Below are positions 1 to 13,112 of a stretch of DNA of 64,000 bases, piece after piece. The number at the start of each line of letters is the position of its first letter. Position 1 is the stretch's first letter. The position numbers and the translations under genes are program-made. Below the pieces are notes generated by a model. The model made no database searches. It was not told the DNA's origin and saw only the letters and a program-made list of their open reading frames with translations. This DNA comes from Pseudomonadota bacterium (GTDB taxonomy: Bacteria > Pseudomonadota > Alphaproteobacteria > Rhodospirillales > Magnetospirillaceae), in NCBI GenBank assembly GCA_021781575.1, contig JAJXWP010000010.1, forward strand, positions 1 through 64,000, written 5' to 3'.

Positions 1-309
1 GCCGAGAATTGAGAGATCGATATGGCCGCCGCGGATCATGGCGAAGCTGTCAGCCGACGAGAAATAGCTGGTATGCCGCAATTCGGAGATGGTCTGCTTT
101 CCCGCGTTGATCAGATCGGCGTCCTCGTCGCCGTCGAAGGGGAAGGGGCCCATGCCAAGCATGCCGTTCTCGCTTTGCAGGGTTACCCGGATCTCGGGTG
201 GGATGAAGTTGGCCACCAGGGTAGGAATACCGATTCCTAGGTTGACATAAAACCCGTCCCGCAGCTCCTTCGCGGCACGAGCGGCCATTTCATTGCGATT
301 CCAAGCCAT
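1..309 (-). CDS. scoB: 3-oxoacid CoA-transferase subunit B (partial, 3' end off window)
   Basis: Beta subunit of a class I succinyl-CoA/acetyl-CoA:3-ketoacid CoA-transferase, which activates acetoacetate and similar acids, here probably for ketone body or PHB turnover. The start ATG is the complement of 307-309. The visible protein begins [12 protein letters not shown] and carries the GIGIPT loop near residues 25-30 and the SENG motif whose Glu (about residue 47) is the family's catalytic, CoA-ester-forming residue. Only the first 103 codons are in the window. It lies 13 bases downstream of the subunit A gene on the same strand, so the two form an operon. The exact acid substrate cannot be read from this fragment. 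Confidence 0.93.
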   Translation of the reverse strand, partial: MAWNRNEMAARAAKELRDGFYVNLGIGIPTLVANFIPPEIRVTLQSENGMLGMGPFPFDGDEDADLINAGKQTISELRHTSYFSSADSFAMIRGGHIDLSILG

Positions 310-322
310 GGTGCGACTCCTT

Positions 323-1024
323 TCAAGCCCGTGCGCGCACGGTGCGCTGTTCAATTCGTTTTTGGTAAGCGGTCCCCCGGATGATCCGCTGCACATAGAT
401 CCCCGGTGTGTGTACGCGATCACCGTCGATTTCCCCGGTCGGCACCAAATGTTCGACCTCGGCCACCGTGACTTTGCCGGCGGCGGCCATCATCGGGTTG
501 AAATTGCGGGCGGTTTTGCGGAACACCAGATTTCCTTCGGTGTCGCCATACCAGGCCTTGACGATGGACAGATCGGCCTTGAGCGCCGTCTCCATGACGT
601 AAAGCTCGCCTTCGAAGTCGCGGGTTTCCTTGTCTTCGGCGACAAGCGTGCCGACCCCCGTCCTGGTGTAGAACGCTGGAATGCCGGCGCCGCCGGCGCG
701 GATGCGCTCGGCAAGGGTGCCCTGGGGGCAAAATTCCAGTTGCAGTTCGCCGGCCAGATACTGCTCGGCAAACAGCTTGTTCTCGCCGACATAGGACGAC
801 ACCATCTTGCTGATCTGCCGGGATGCCAAAAGCGACCACAGGCCGTAGCCGTCGGCGCCGCAATTGTTGCTGATGACGGTCAGATTCCTGATGCCACTCT
901 CTCTCAGCGCGGTAATCAGGTGCTCGGGAATGCCGCAAAGGCCAAACCCGCCGGCCATGATCGTCATCCCGTCGAACAACAGGCCGTCGAGCGCAGCGAC
1001 GGCGTCCTCGCAGACTTTCTTCAT
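323..1024 (-). CDS. scoA: 3-oxoacid CoA-transferase subunit A
   Basis: Alpha subunit (233 aa, normal family length) that pairs with the subunit B gene immediately downstream. The N-terminus has the glycine-rich family signature [13 protein letters not shown], followed by the NNCG segment and the [22 protein letters not shown] region typical of AtoD/ScoA. The start ATG is preceded by a strong AAGGAG ribosome site. Together the subunits move CoA between succinyl-CoA or acetyl-CoA and a 3-oxoacid. The presence of a phasin gene nearby fits a role in PHB-derived acetoacetate use, but that link is inference. Confidence 0.94.
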   Translation of the reverse strand: MKKVCEDAVAALDGLLFDGMTIMAGGFGLCGIPEHLITALRESGIRNLTVISNNCGADGYGLWSLLASRQISKMVSSYVGENKLFAEQYLAGELQLEFCPQGTLAERIRAGGAGIPAFYTRTGVGTLVAEDKETRDFEGELYVMETALKADLSIVKAWYGDTEGNLVFRKTARNFNPMMAAAGKVTVAEVEHLVPTGEIDGDRVHTPGIYVQRIIRGTAYQKRIEQRTVRARA

Positions 1025-2902
<1,878 letters not shown>

Positions 2903-2927
2903 GGGTGGACTTTGCAGAGGTTGTCCG

Positions 2928-4307
2928 ATGGGCCTGGGACATCATTTCGATCCCGTCGTCCTGCGCGGGTATGACTTTCGCGGGGTTGTCGACCGGAATC
3001 TGACGCCCGCCGACGGTATTGCCGTCGGCCGCGCTTTCGGCAGCGATCTGGCGTCGCGCGGCGGACATCTGGTTTGCGTCGGTCATGATGGTCGGCTGTC
3101 CTCACCCGAACTCGAGCACGCCGTGGTCGAAGGTCTGGCGGCTTGCGGGCTGGATGTCCGGCGCATCGGGCTGGGGCCGACGCCGATGCTGACCTATGCG
3201 GTACGGCGCCTTGAGGCGGCGGGTGGGATCATGGTTACCGGCTCGCACAACCCCCCCGACCACAACGGTTTCAAGCTGGTCCGCAACGGGCTGTCGCTAA
3301 GCCGCGAGGAAATCCGCCGCGTCGCCGAGCGGGCGGCCAACGGCGATTATGTCAGCGGTGACGGGCGGGTGGTCCAGCAACCGCTGGCGGCCGACTACGT
3401 CGGGCGCCTGGCCGAGGAATGGGACGCTGAGCGGGTGCCGGCGGTGGTGTGGGACCCCGGCAACGGCGCCGTGGGGGCTGTTCTGCCGTTGCTCCTGAGC
3501 CGGCTGCCTGGCCGCCATGTGGTCATCAACGGCGTAGTGGACGGTAATTTTCCCGGCCATGATCCCGACCCGGCCGAGGCTCGCCACCTGCGCCAGTTGC
3601 AGGACACCGTGCTGACCGAATCCGCCGATCTCGGGGTGGCTTTCGATGGCGATGGCGACCGGGTCGTCGCGGTCGACGACCAGGGCCGCATTCTGGCGGC
3701 GGACCAGATGCTCGCTCTGTTTGCCGAAGAGATCCTGGCCAGTCGACCGGGGATGGCGGTGGTCGCCGATGTCAAGGCGAGCGACGTGCTGTTCGACGAA
3801 GTGCGGCGGTTTGGCGGACGGCCGGTAACGGCGCCGTCCGGACGATCGCAAATTCAGCATAAGATGGCCGAGGTTCGTGCTCCTCTCGGTGGCGAGATGT
3901 CCGGGCACATCTTTTTCTCCGACCGCTATTACGGTTTCGATGACGGCCTCTATGCGGCTTTGCGGCTGATCGCCCTGGTTTGCGGCCTGTCGGGCGAGAC
4001 CCTGGCTGGCCGCATCGATCGCCTGCCGCATCGCCTGAACACGCCGGAAATTCGCTTGCCATGCCCGGACGGTCGAAAGTTCGGCGTAGTCGACGAGGTG
4101 CGCATGCGGCTTGCCGTCGCTGGCACTTCCTTCGATGCCATCGACGGAGTGAAAGTAAGGACGGCGGACGGCTGGTGGCTGTTGCGCGCCTCCAACACTG
4201 AGCCGGCTCTGACGCTGCGGTGTGAAGCGCGATCACCCGAGGGGCTGAAGGAGTTGCGCCGCCAGCTCAGCCTGCAATTGCGTCTGTCGGGCATGGAATT
4301 GCCTTAG
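2928..4307 (+). CDS. Phosphomannomutase/phosphoglucomutase (AlgC/ManB type)
   Basis: 459-aa member of the bifunctional PMM/PGM subfamily, which makes mannose-1-phosphate or glucose-1-phosphate for surface polysaccharides. Catalytic Ser106 sits in TGSHNPPDHNGFKL, the metal loop is FDGDGDR (Asp240, 242, 244), the sugar-binding loop is GGEMSGH, and the C-terminal phosphate loop is LRASNTEPALTLR. An AGAGG ribosome site precedes the ATG. It lies between pgm and the nicotinamidase-like gene on the same strand with short gaps, so co-transcription is likely. It is clearly a different subfamily from the upstream Pgm rather than a recent duplicate. Whether mannose or glucose phosphate is preferred cannot be told from sequence. 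Confidence 0.92.
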   Translation: MGLGHHFDPVVLRGYDFRGVVDRNLTPADGIAVGRAFGSDLASRGGHLVCVGHDGRLSSPELEHAVVEGLAACGLDVRRIGLGPTPMLTYAVRRLEAAGGIMVTGSHNPPDHNGFKLVRNGLSLSREEIRRVAERAANGDYVSGDGRVVQQPLAADYVGRLAEEWDAERVPAVVWDPGNGAVGAVLPLLLSRLPGRHVVINGVVDGNFPGHDPDPAEARHLRQLQDTVLTESADLGVAFDGDGDRVVAVDDQGRILAADQMLALFAEEILASRPGMAVVADVKASDVLFDEVRRFGGRPVTAPSGRSQIQHKMAEVRAPLGGEMSGHIFFSDRYYGFDDGLYAALRLIALVCGLSGETLAGRIDRLPHRLNTPEIRLPCPDGRKFGVVDEVRMRLAVAGTSFDAIDGVKVRTADGWWLLRASNTEPALTLRCEARSPEGLKELRRQLSLQLRLSGMELP

Positions 4308-4316
4308 AGGCCAAGA

Positions 4317-5027
4317 ATGAACAGCTTTTCGCTTGCCGACCTGCCGCTCCAGTTGGTGTCGTTCGATCCGGCCGCGCGCCGCAGCGGCCTGGTGATCGTC
4401 GACGAGGTCAACGGATTCGCCGCCGTCGGCGGCGGCCCGCTGGCGCCACCGGATCCCGATCCGTCAGTCGATCGCATGGTCGGTGAGACCGATCGCCTGG
4501 CGCGGCGTTTTGACCATCACGGCTGGCCGATCCTGGCCTTGCTCGACACCCACGTTCCCGGCAGGCCGGAACCGCCCTATCCGCCGCACTGCGAGTTGGG
4601 CAGCGGGCAGGAGAACCTGGTTCCGGCATTGGGATGGCTGGTGGACAGTCCGACGGCAACCCTGCTGCGCAAAGATTGTATCAACGGCTTCGTCGGCGGG
4701 ATCGATCCGGCGGATGGGCGGAACAAGGTGGTCGAGTGGGTGAATGACCACCGCCTGGAAGGCGTCGTGGTGGTCGGCATCTGCACCGACATTTGCGTGA
4801 TGGATTTTGTCCTGACGCTGCTCTCTGCCCGCAACCACGGCCTGATGCCCAGCCTGGTCGACATCGTCGTCTACGAGCCGGGATGCGCGACCTATGACCT
4901 GCCGCCGTCGGTGGCCGACTCGCTGGGGCTACCGGCCACCGCCAGCCACCCGCGCGAAGTCACGCATCATATGGGGCTTTATTTCATGGCGTCGCGCGGG
5001 GCGATATTGGCGTCCGCGGCGAATTGA
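4317..5027 (+). CDS. Cysteine hydrolase, isochorismatase/nicotinamidase family
   Basis: 236-aa amidohydrolase-fold protein. Visible family features are the early Asp (VIVDEVNGF), the metal-ligand stretch LLDTHVPGRPEPPYPPHC, and the nucleophile loop VVVGICTDICVMDF with its Cys and usual non-proline cis peptide. These fit nicotinamidases, which convert nicotinamide to nicotinate for NAD salvage, but the family also includes ureidoacrylate and N-carbamoylsarcosine hydrolases. The GAGG site just before the ATG and the 9-base gap after the mutase gene suggest it is the last gene of a three-gene operon. It converges on the carboxypeptidase gene with only 10 bases between the stops and no visible terminator. 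Confidence 0.8.
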   Translation: MNSFSLADLPLQLVSFDPAARRSGLVIVDEVNGFAAVGGGPLAPPDPDPSVDRMVGETDRLARRFDHHGWPILALLDTHVPGRPEPPYPPHCELGSGQENLVPALGWLVDSPTATLLRKDCINGFVGGIDPADGRNKVVEWVNDHRLEGVVVVGICTDICVMDFVLTLLSARNHGLMPSLVDIVVYEPGCATYDLPPSVADSLGLPATASHPREVTHHMGLYFMASRGAILASAAN

Positions 5028-5037
5028 TCGCCCGGCC

Positions 5038-6486
5038 CTATTGCGCCGCCACTTTAACACTCAGATTGATGACCTTGCAGGCCATGTGCTTCCGGCTCAG
5101 GCGGTGGCAGGCATTGTAAGCGGTGTGCTCGGGAAGGCCGATGAGGCGGGCGCGATAGATATGGTTTTGGTGGTGCCCCTTGCTGCGGGCGACGCTGATC
5201 TGGCCGTTGGCGACCAGCCTGCCGAGTTTGCGCCAAGCGGTCTCCGCCGCATGGCGAGCTTTGGATGACTGCGAATAGGCGCCGACCTGAATTCCCCAGT
5301 TGCCTTCGCCGGCATCGCCCGCCGCATCGGCACTGTCGCCTTCGGCCGTGGCATGGCGGTGTCTGGTGCCACGGCGCGTGGCGACCTTGACCGGATTGCG
5401 GCCGGCCCGCGGGGTGGCTTCGGCCGAGGCCATCGCCCGCATCACGGCTCGCGTATCCGCTGCACCATCATCGGAACTGGTGCCGGGGGAACTGGTACCG
5501 GGGGAACTGGTACCGGGGGAGATGGCGTCGGGTGCTGCGACGGCGACGCTGGCCGGCTCTGTCCGGGCAACGGCAATGTGCGAGGTGCCGGGCGGCTCGG
5601 CGAAGGCGGCGTCGAGCAGGTGCGCCATGTGGTGGTCACGGGCGACGGCGCTTTGTCCGCCGAACACCACGCCGATCAGCCGGCGGCCGTTGCGCTTGAC
5701 CGACTCCACCAGGTTGAAACCCGAAGCGGCGATATATCCGGTCTTGATCCCATCGGCCCCTGCGTAATGCTCCATCAGATGGTTGTGGTTGTACATGACC
5801 CTGCCGTCATAGACAAACTGACGAGTCGAGAAGTAATGATAATACTTGCCATGGTTATGGATCATCGCCCGCGCCAGGGTCACCATGTCGCGCGCCGAGC
5901 TGAGATTCGGCGGCCTGGGCAGGCCGGACGCGTTGCGAAATTCCGTCTGGCGCATTCCCAGTTCATGCGCCTTTCTGGTCATCCGCGTGGCGAACGCCGA
6001 TTCGCTGCCACCAAGGAATTCGGCCACGGTTACCGCCGCATCATTGGCCGATTTGGTGACGATCGCCAGGATGGCGTCCTCTACCTTGAGGGTACCTCCG
6101 GGCAGGAGTCCCAGTTTCGACGGAGCCTGGGCGGCGGCGTGAGCGGAGACGGGCATGCGGTCGGTCAGATGCACGCGCCCGCTGTCCAGGTCGTCGAACA
6201 GCAGGTAGAGGGTCATGATCTTGGTCAGCGATGCCGGGTAGTTCCGCTGGTCGACGTTGACCGCATGGAGGATTTCGCCGGTGTCGGCATCCACCACCAT
6301 GGAGGCATATTTGGCTTCGGCCGGGTTCGCTGCCCCTAGCAGCAAAATAGCACCAAAAATGAATAGAGAACTCGTGACAAGACGCCAGGCGGCAGGGAAC
6401 AGGTTCGATAATATGACCTTGTGTGCGTTCAATTTCACATCCTGTTGCCAAGCCTGGGACCTGAGCGAAAACGCAGACTTCACCAT
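5038..6486 (-). CDS. Secreted D-alanyl-D-alanine carboxypeptidase (peptidase S11) with SPOR domain
   Basis: Trims the terminal D-Ala of peptidoglycan pentapeptides in the periplasm. With the ATG at 6486 the protein is 482 aa. A TTG 15 bases further upstream is an alternative. A signal segment with a hydrophobic core ends near AANPAEA. The three penicillin-binding motifs are present: SLTK (Ser about 86), SAN, and KTG in DGIKTGYIA. After the catalytic domain comes a Ser/Pro/Thr-rich linker with three PGTSS repeats, then a C-terminal SPOR domain starting at NWGIQVGAY, which in this family binds denuded septal glycan. That points to action at the division site. S11 enzymes with SPOR are common in alphaproteobacteria. 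Confidence 0.93.
   Translation of the reverse strand: MVKSAFSLRSQAWQQDVKLNAHKVILSNLFPAAWRLVTSSLFIFGAILLLGAANPAEAKYASMVVDADTGEILHAVNVDQRNYPASLTKIMTLYLLFDDLDSGRVHLTDRMPVSAHAAAQAPSKLGLLPGGTLKVEDAILAIVTKSANDAAVTVAEFLGGSESAFATRMTRKAHELGMRQTEFRNASGLPRPPNLSSARDMVTLARAMIHNHGKYYHYFSTRQFVYDGRVMYNHNHLMEHYAGADGIKTGYIAASGFNLVESVKRNGRRLIGVVFGGQSAVARDHHMAHLLDAAFAEPPGTSHIAVARTEPASVAVAAPDAISPGTSSPGTSSPGTSSDDGAADTRAVMRAMASAEATPRAGRNPVKVATRRGTRHRHATAEGDSADAAGDAGEGNWGIQVGAYSQSSKARHAAETAWRKLGRLVANGQISVARSKGHHQNHIYRARLIGLPEHTAYNACHRLSRKHMACKVINLSVKVAAQ
5473..5520 (-). repeat. Three tandem 15-bp units inside the carboxypeptidase linker
   Basis: Units at 5473-5487, 5488-5502 and 5503-5517 have the form GGAACTGGTACCGGG (one G/A difference in the first), followed by a partial unit. 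They encode PGTSS three times in the linker between the catalytic and SPOR domains. Because the period is a multiple of three, copy number can change without frameshift. Confidence 0.95.
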
Positions 6487-6689
6487 AAAAAATCCGCACA
6501 ACGCTGTCCATACTTTGGATGCATGGGATTAACATTTTTCGTGGGGCCCCGATTGGCCGTTCGAGATACGGGCTAAGCCGATCGAATGGCCGGCGACGAT
6601 GGCTGGACAATCGGGGTTGGCAATGGACTATGCCCTGTGGATCTTAGAAATGGGTTAAAGCGGAGATGACAGTTGTGCGACCGCGATAT

Positions 6690-6698
6690 TGCAGCGCA
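6690..6698. promoter_or_regulatory. TGCAGCGCA palindrome, possible PHA-regulator (PhaR) site
   Basis: The 9-mer TGC-AGC-GCA with flanks ATTGCAGCGCACAA lies just upstream of the phasin promoter. Alphaproteobacterial PhaR repressors recognise TGC/GCA half-sites in front of phasin genes. The position fits, but assignment is inference from motif resemblance. Confidence 0.4.
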
Positions 6699-6707
6699 CA
6701 AACAGTG

Positions 6708-6736
6708 TTGACGCAGGCTCTTTCTTGCGGCATAAC
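6708..6736 (+). promoter_or_regulatory. Probable sigma-70 promoter of the phasin gene
   Basis: TTGACG (6708-6713), a 17-base spacer, and CATAAC (6731-6736). The start codon at 6820 lies 84 bases downstream of the -10 element. Confidence 0.5.
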
Positions 6737-6819
6737 CTATTGATCAAAAATGGCAAAAGACCATCCGTTCAGGCAGCTGAACGAATGGCGTGCCGCCTCG
6801 TCGAAGGAGCCGAATTACC

Positions 6820-7374
6820 ATGAGCACTGTCAAGACCGCGAAGTCCACCACGGCCGCCACCGCCAATGCCGTGAAGCAGATCGAGGAAGTCGTCGCTGTC
6901 CACAAGGAAACGATCGAAAGTGTGGCCAAGGTCGGTGCCGACGTAGCCTCGCAGAGCGTCGACAAGGCGGTGTCGCTGACCAGGGAGCAGGTCGAAGCAG
7001 CGGTTGCGGCTGGTTCGGCGGCGTTCAAGGGCTACGAGGACATCCTGGAATTCAGCCGGGACAACGTGGAGGCCCTGGTGAAATCGAGCACCGTCGTCGC
7101 TCGTGGCGTACAGGATCTGTCGAAATCGTTCGTGTCGCTTGCCCAGACCTCCATCGACGAATCGGTCGCCGTCGGCAAGGCGCTGTTCGGCGCCAAGACC
7201 TTGAAGGAGGTCATCGATCTGACGACGTCGTCAGCCAAATCCAATTTCGACAAGCTGGTGGCCGAGAGCACCCGCTTCAGTCAGGTCTCTGCCAAGCTGG
7301 CCGAAGAGGCTGTTGCACCCTTGACCGGCTGCTTCGATGCCGCCATGCAGCGATTCAGCCGGCCCGTGCTCTGA
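6820..7374 (+). CDS. Phasin family protein (PHA granule surface protein)
   Basis: 184-aa, largely helical, Ala/Val/Lys-rich protein without signal peptide. The heptad-like pattern (VDKAVSLTREQVEAAV, FKGYEDILEFSRDNVEALVKS) matches Phasin_2-type proteins that coat polyhydroxyalkanoate granules. The ATG at 6820 is chosen because AAGGAG sits 10 bases upstream and the protein then begins MSTVKTAKSTTAATAN; a GTG at 6790 is in frame but lacks support. It is monocistronic, with its own promoter and a strong hairpin between it and clpS. It supports the inference that this organism stores PHB. Confidence 0.88.
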   Translation: MSTVKTAKSTTAATANAVKQIEEVVAVHKETIESVAKVGADVASQSVDKAVSLTREQVEAAVAAGSAAFKGYEDILEFSRDNVEALVKSSTVVARGVQDLSKSFVSLAQTSIDESVAVGKALFGAKTLKEVIDLTTSSAKSNFDKLVAESTRFSQVSAKLAEEAVAPLTGCFDAAMQRFSRPVL

Positions 7375-7530
7375 GGCCGGCGGAGCCGCTCGATGGCGTG
7401 AACGAAAAAGCGTCTTTGGCCGCGGCCATCCCGCGGTGAGCGCGCTGTTCACAGGCTGCCCCGCTCGATTTTAGCAGGACAGCCGAAAGATGTGTCCTCC
7501 CGCAGCCTTTGCCGGGTAGGATGGATTTGG

Positions 7531-7556
7531 GCCCGGCGGAGGTGCCTCCGCCGGGC
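7531..7556 (+). terminator. Strong hairpin after the phasin gene
   Basis: Perfect inverted repeat of GCCCGGCGGAGG with CCTCCGCCGGGC, separated by two bases. It lies 156 bases after the phasin stop and ahead of clpS. No clear T-run follows, so it may be a weak intrinsic terminator or a stabilising 3' structure. Confidence 0.6.
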
Positions 7557-7702
7557 TCTGCCGTTTGCGGCGCCCAACGCACAGGCTTGAGAAAGGGACG
7601 TAACCGATGGCGCTCTGGCGAAGAGGGGGCTTTTCCCCGGCCATGCCACACCAATATTATAATCGTGTTCCGACAGCGACACCGGTGAACCGATTAGCAC
7701 GC

Positions 7703-8035
7703 ATGAGCGGCAGCGACAACGACAGGACAAACGACGACGGCACGCATACCGGGGTGGTCATCAAAGCCCGCCCGAAGACCAAGCGGCCGTCAATGTACAA
7801 GGTGTTGATGCTGAATGACGACTACACTCCGATGGAGTTCGTCGTTCATGTGCTCGAGCGCTTCTTCGCCAAGAATCGCGAGGAGGCCACCCGCATTATG
7901 CTGCACGTGCATCAAAGGGGGGTCGGTGTCTGTGGGGTATACACATATGAAGTGGCGGAGACCAAGGTAACGCAGGTCATGGATTTGGCCCGGCAAAACC
8001 AGCATCCGCTCCAGTGTACCATTGAGAAGGAATAG
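7703..8035 (+). CDS. clpS: ATP-dependent Clp protease adaptor ClpS
   Basis: N-end-rule adaptor that delivers substrates to ClpAP. The core [20 protein letters not shown], then VLERFF and [15 protein letters not shown], is diagnostic. With the ATG at 7703 the protein is 110 aa, the usual length, beginning [12 protein letters not shown]. An in-frame ATG at 7607 has a better ribosome site (GAAAGGGA) and would add 32 residues of no recognisable conservation, so the start is uncertain. It is followed directly by clpA, whose ATG comes immediately after this stop codon. The pair therefore forms a translationally coupled operon. Confidence 0.95.
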   Translation: MSGSDNDRTNDDGTHTGVVIKARPKTKRPSMYKVLMLNDDYTPMEFVVHVLERFFAKNREEATRIMLHVHQRGVGVCGVYTYEVAETKVTQVMDLARQNQHPLQCTIEKE

Positions 8036-10333
<2,298 letters not shown>

Positions 10334-10407
10334 ACCGCCGTATTGTTCCCACTAAGGTTCAATCGGTTGGCAGGCGTTGTTCGGCTGCTGTCGCATCGGG
10401 AAAGTTC

Positions 10408-12522
10408 GTGCCAAGCCTCCGCGCCCGTGTCTGGCCTGGCTCGCCGCATCCTCTGGGCGCGACATGGGATGGTGGCGGCGTCAACTTCGCCCTGTTTTCA
10501 ACCAACGCCACGGCCGTCGACTTGTGCCTGTTCGACCCCCATGGGCGGCGGGAACTGGAGCGGGTCACCCTGCCGGAATACACCGATGAGGTGTGGCACG
10601 GCTATCTTCCGGACATCCGGCCCGGCCAGCTCTACGGCTATCGCGTGCATGGCCCCTGGGAGCCGCGTGCGGGGCATCGCTTCAACCCCCACAAGCTGCT
10701 GCTTGACCCTTACGCGAAGATGCTGGTCGGCGCCGTTCATTGGTCGGATGCGCATTTTGCCTATAAGATCGGGCATCCCCGCGCCGACCTGTCCTTCGAT
10801 CGCCGCGACAATGCCCGGGGCATGCCGAAATGCCAAGTGGTGGACACCGCGTTCACCTGGGGCGACGAGCGGCGGCCGGGAACGCCGTGGCCGCAGACAA
10901 TTCTGTACGAGGCTCACGTCCGTGGCTTGACCAAGCTTCACCCCGAGGTGCCGGTTCATTTGCGTGGCACGTTCGCCGGATTGTCCAGCCCGCCCGTAGT
11001 GGCTCATTTGAAGCAGTTGGGGATCACCGCCGTCGAACTGCTGCCCGTTCATGCCTTCGTTGACGACCGGCTATTGCTGGAGAAGGGCCTGCGGAATTAT
11101 TGGGGCTACAATACCATCGGCTTTTTCGCCGTCGAACCGCGCTATCTCTGCAGTGGCGGGGTGGGCGAATTCAAGGCGACGGTCCGCAGGCTGCACGACG
11201 AGGGCATCGAGGTGATCCTCGACGTGGTCTACAACCATACCGCCGAAGGCAATCATCTGGGCCCGACCTTGTCATTTCGCGGCATCGACAACGCGTCCTA
11301 CTACAAGCTGGTTGGCGATGACCCCCGCTACTACTGGGATTCGACAGGTTGCGGCAACACGCTGGACGTCAGCCATCCGCGCGTCCTCCAACTGGTGCTC
11401 GACTCGCTCCGCTACTGGGTCGAAGAGATGCATGTCGACGGCTTTCGTTTCGACCTTACTTCGTCACTGGCCCGCGAAGGGTTCTCCTACGATCCCGGCG
11501 CCGCCTTCTTTGATGCCATCGGCCAGGATCCGGTGCTGTCGACGGTGAAGCTCATCGCCGAGCCCTGGGATCTCGGCCATGGCGGTTATCAGGTGGGAGG
11601 CTATCCGCCCGGCTGGAGCGAATGGAACGGGAAGTACCGCGACATAGTTCGCCAGTTCTGGAAAGGGGATGCCGGCCGGGTGCCGCAGCTTGCTTCGCGG
11701 CTGTCCGGCTCGGCCGATCTGTTCGATCACCGCGGCCGCCGACCCTGGGCCAGCATCAATTTCATCTCCTCGCACGACGGCTTCACCCTCCAGGACCTGG
11801 TCTCCTTCAACGTCAAGCACAACGAGGCCAATCTTGAGGGCAACAGCGATGGGATCGACCAGAATGATTCCTGGAATTGCGGTGTCGAGGGGGCTACCGC
11901 AGATCCGGCGGTAATGGAACTCAGAGCGAGACAGAAGCGCAACCTGCTGTCGACCCTGCTGCTCAGCCAGGGCGTTCCGATGCTGCTGGCCGGTGACGAG
12001 ACCGGCAACAGCCAAGGAGGGAACAACAACAGTTATTGCCAGGACAATGCCGTATCCTGGATCAAATGGGACCAGCCGGATGCTGAATTGCTGACATTCC
12101 TGTCCCGGCTGATCGCCATCCGCCGTAGCCATCCGGTGTTTCACCGGGCCCGCTTCTTTCGAGGGAGGGCGGAAGGCCAGCCGCCCGACATCCTCTGGCT
12201 CACCCCGGCCGGGCGAGAGCAGAGCAGCGAGGACTGGGCGTTCGGTGAGGCGCGGACATTGGGCATGCTGCTGACCGGCGATGCGGGGGAGGGAGGCGAT
12301 TACTACTACGCGACGCCGGCCGGCGAGCCCGAGTTGGACCGCCGCTTCCTGATCCTGATGAATGCCCACCACGAACAGGTGCCATTCATTTTGCCCGCGG
12401 CCGCCGGCAGTTGGCGGCGCCTGCTTGATACGGCGCGGCCTGATGGGCAGCGCGACTGGCCCGGCGGAGCCAGCTATCCGCTTGAGGGCCGGTCGCTTGC
12501 CGTCCTGGTGGTGTGCTTCTGA
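10408..12522 (+). CDS. glgX: Glycogen debranching enzyme GlgX
   Basis: GH13 isoamylase-type enzyme that removes limit-dextrin branches from phosphorylase-treated glycogen. 704 aa. The N-terminal CBM48-like domain contains GATWDGGGVNFALFS. The TIM barrel has DVVYNHTAEG, FRFDLTSS with the nucleophile Asp, LIAEPWD with the acid Glu, and SSHDGFTLQD with the third Asp. The start is GTG at 10408, with CGGGAAAG upstream. Together with pgm earlier in the window it indicates glycogen metabolism, although no glgA, glgB, glgC or glgP is seen here. Its TGA stop is the first triplet of a dispersed 50-nt repeat. Confidence 0.95.
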   Translation: MPSLRARVWPGSPHPLGATWDGGGVNFALFSTNATAVDLCLFDPHGRRELERVTLPEYTDEVWHGYLPDIRPGQLYGYRVHGPWEPRAGHRFNPHKLLLDPYAKMLVGAVHWSDAHFAYKIGHPRADLSFDRRDNARGMPKCQVVDTAFTWGDERRPGTPWPQTILYEAHVRGLTKLHPEVPVHLRGTFAGLSSPPVVAHLKQLGITAVELLPVHAFVDDRLLLEKGLRNYWGYNTIGFFAVEPRYLCSGGVGEFKATVRRLHDEGIEVILDVVYNHTAEGNHLGPTLSFRGIDNASYYKLVGDDPRYYWDSTGCGNTLDVSHPRVLQLVLDSLRYWVEEMHVDGFRFDLTSSLAREGFSYDPGAAFFDAIGQDPVLSTVKLIAEPWDLGHGGYQVGGYPPGWSEWNGKYRDIVRQFWKGDAGRVPQLASRLSGSADLFDHRGRRPWASINFISSHDGFTLQDLVSFNVKHNEANLEGNSDGIDQNDSWNCGVEGATADPAVMELRARQKRNLLSTLLLSQGVPMLLAGDETGNSQGGNNNSYCQDNAVSWIKWDQPDAELLTFLSRLIAIRRSHPVFHRARFFRGRAEGQPPDILWLTPAGREQSSEDWAFGEARTLGMLLTGDAGEGGDYYYATPAGEPELDRRFLILMNAHHEQVPFILPAAAGSWRRLLDTARPDGQRDWPGGASYPLEGRSLAVLVVCF

Positions 12523-12569
12523 CGGATGGCGCCCATGCCATGAGGCGGTCTCCGGCCACCATTCAATCA
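12520..12569 (+). repeat. Dispersed 50-nt repeat, copy B
   Basis: The segment from TGACGGATGG to CATTCAATCA has the same length and end motifs as copies at 24568-24617 and 29593-29642. By hand alignment it matches copy A at about 34 of 50 positions. It fills the convergent gap: its first triplet is the glgX stop codon and its end overlaps the stop of the gene at 12563. Confidence 0.6.
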
Positions 12570-13111
12570 GCTGGTCGGCTGGGAGAAGCGGAGGTGGGCA
12601 TGCCCTCGGCCGGGGGAACCGCGAGGGGGCAATCCAGGGAGGTCGCCGGTGGTGGTTCCGTCGCAGCGGCGGGCGCCGCCGCCGAAACTTCGGCCTTTGC
12701 CGCCTGCTCGCGGCGCAGGCTGCGCTGGCGCTGGTCGAGCACCGCCACGTCGCGCTGGAGTGCTCCCAGGGCGCTGATCGTCGCCGCGCGGTCATTGCGC
12801 CATTCGGCGGTAGCTTCGGCAAGGCGCTGGTCGAGGATAGCCGTGGTTTCAGTGAGGCGCCGCTGGTGATCCGCCAGTAGACCGACCTTGATCTTGTCGA
12901 TTTCCTCGATCAGTTCGCGCTTGATCCAGCGCAACTTCTTGTCGACGTCGTCCTGGATCTTTTTCTGACCCTCGTCCATCTCAGCCTTGATTTCGATTTT
13001 CAGCTGATAGGCGCTCTTGACCAACGACCCCATGTACATGACCAGCGCCCCGCCGATGACGAGGACCAGCCCTGCCACCAGGCTGATAAGGGTGACAGTC
13101 CAGAATTCCAA
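12563..13111 (-). CDS. Unknown membrane-anchored coiled-coil protein of the motAB operon
   Basis: I do not recognise this family. With a TTG start (complement of 13109-13111), the protein is 182 aa and begins LEFWTVTLISLVAGL (first residue read as Met). It has one N-terminal membrane segment, ending about VMYMGSLVK. A long charged helix follows (KIEIKAEMDEGQKKI, WIKRELIEEIDKIKV, RLTETTAILDQRLAEAT), predicted coiled coil, with an Ala/Pro-rich tail. The TTG overlaps the end of the preceding 78-aa gene by position (TGA, one base, TTG), so coupling is likely. An in-frame upstream start would extend it inside that gene. Position after motA and motB suggests a motility role, but that is inference. 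Confidence 0.65.
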   Translation of the reverse strand: MEFWTVTLISLVAGLVLVIGGALVMYMGSLVKSAYQLKIEIKAEMDEGQKKIQDDVDKKLRWIKRELIEEIDKIKVGLLADHQRRLTETTAILDQRLAEATAEWRNDRAATISALGALQRDVAVLDQRQRSLRREQAAKAEVSAAAPAAATEPPPATSLDCPLAVPPAEGMPTSASPSRPAD

Positions 13112-13112
13112 G

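Larger units (their letters stand above)
6487..6819. other. Divergent intergenic region between the carboxypeptidase and phasin genes
   Basis: About 330 bases separating two divergent genes. The phasin-proximal half holds a sigma-70-like promoter and a TGC-type palindrome, listed separately. No additional gene of plausible length or composition is seen. Confidence 0.6.
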
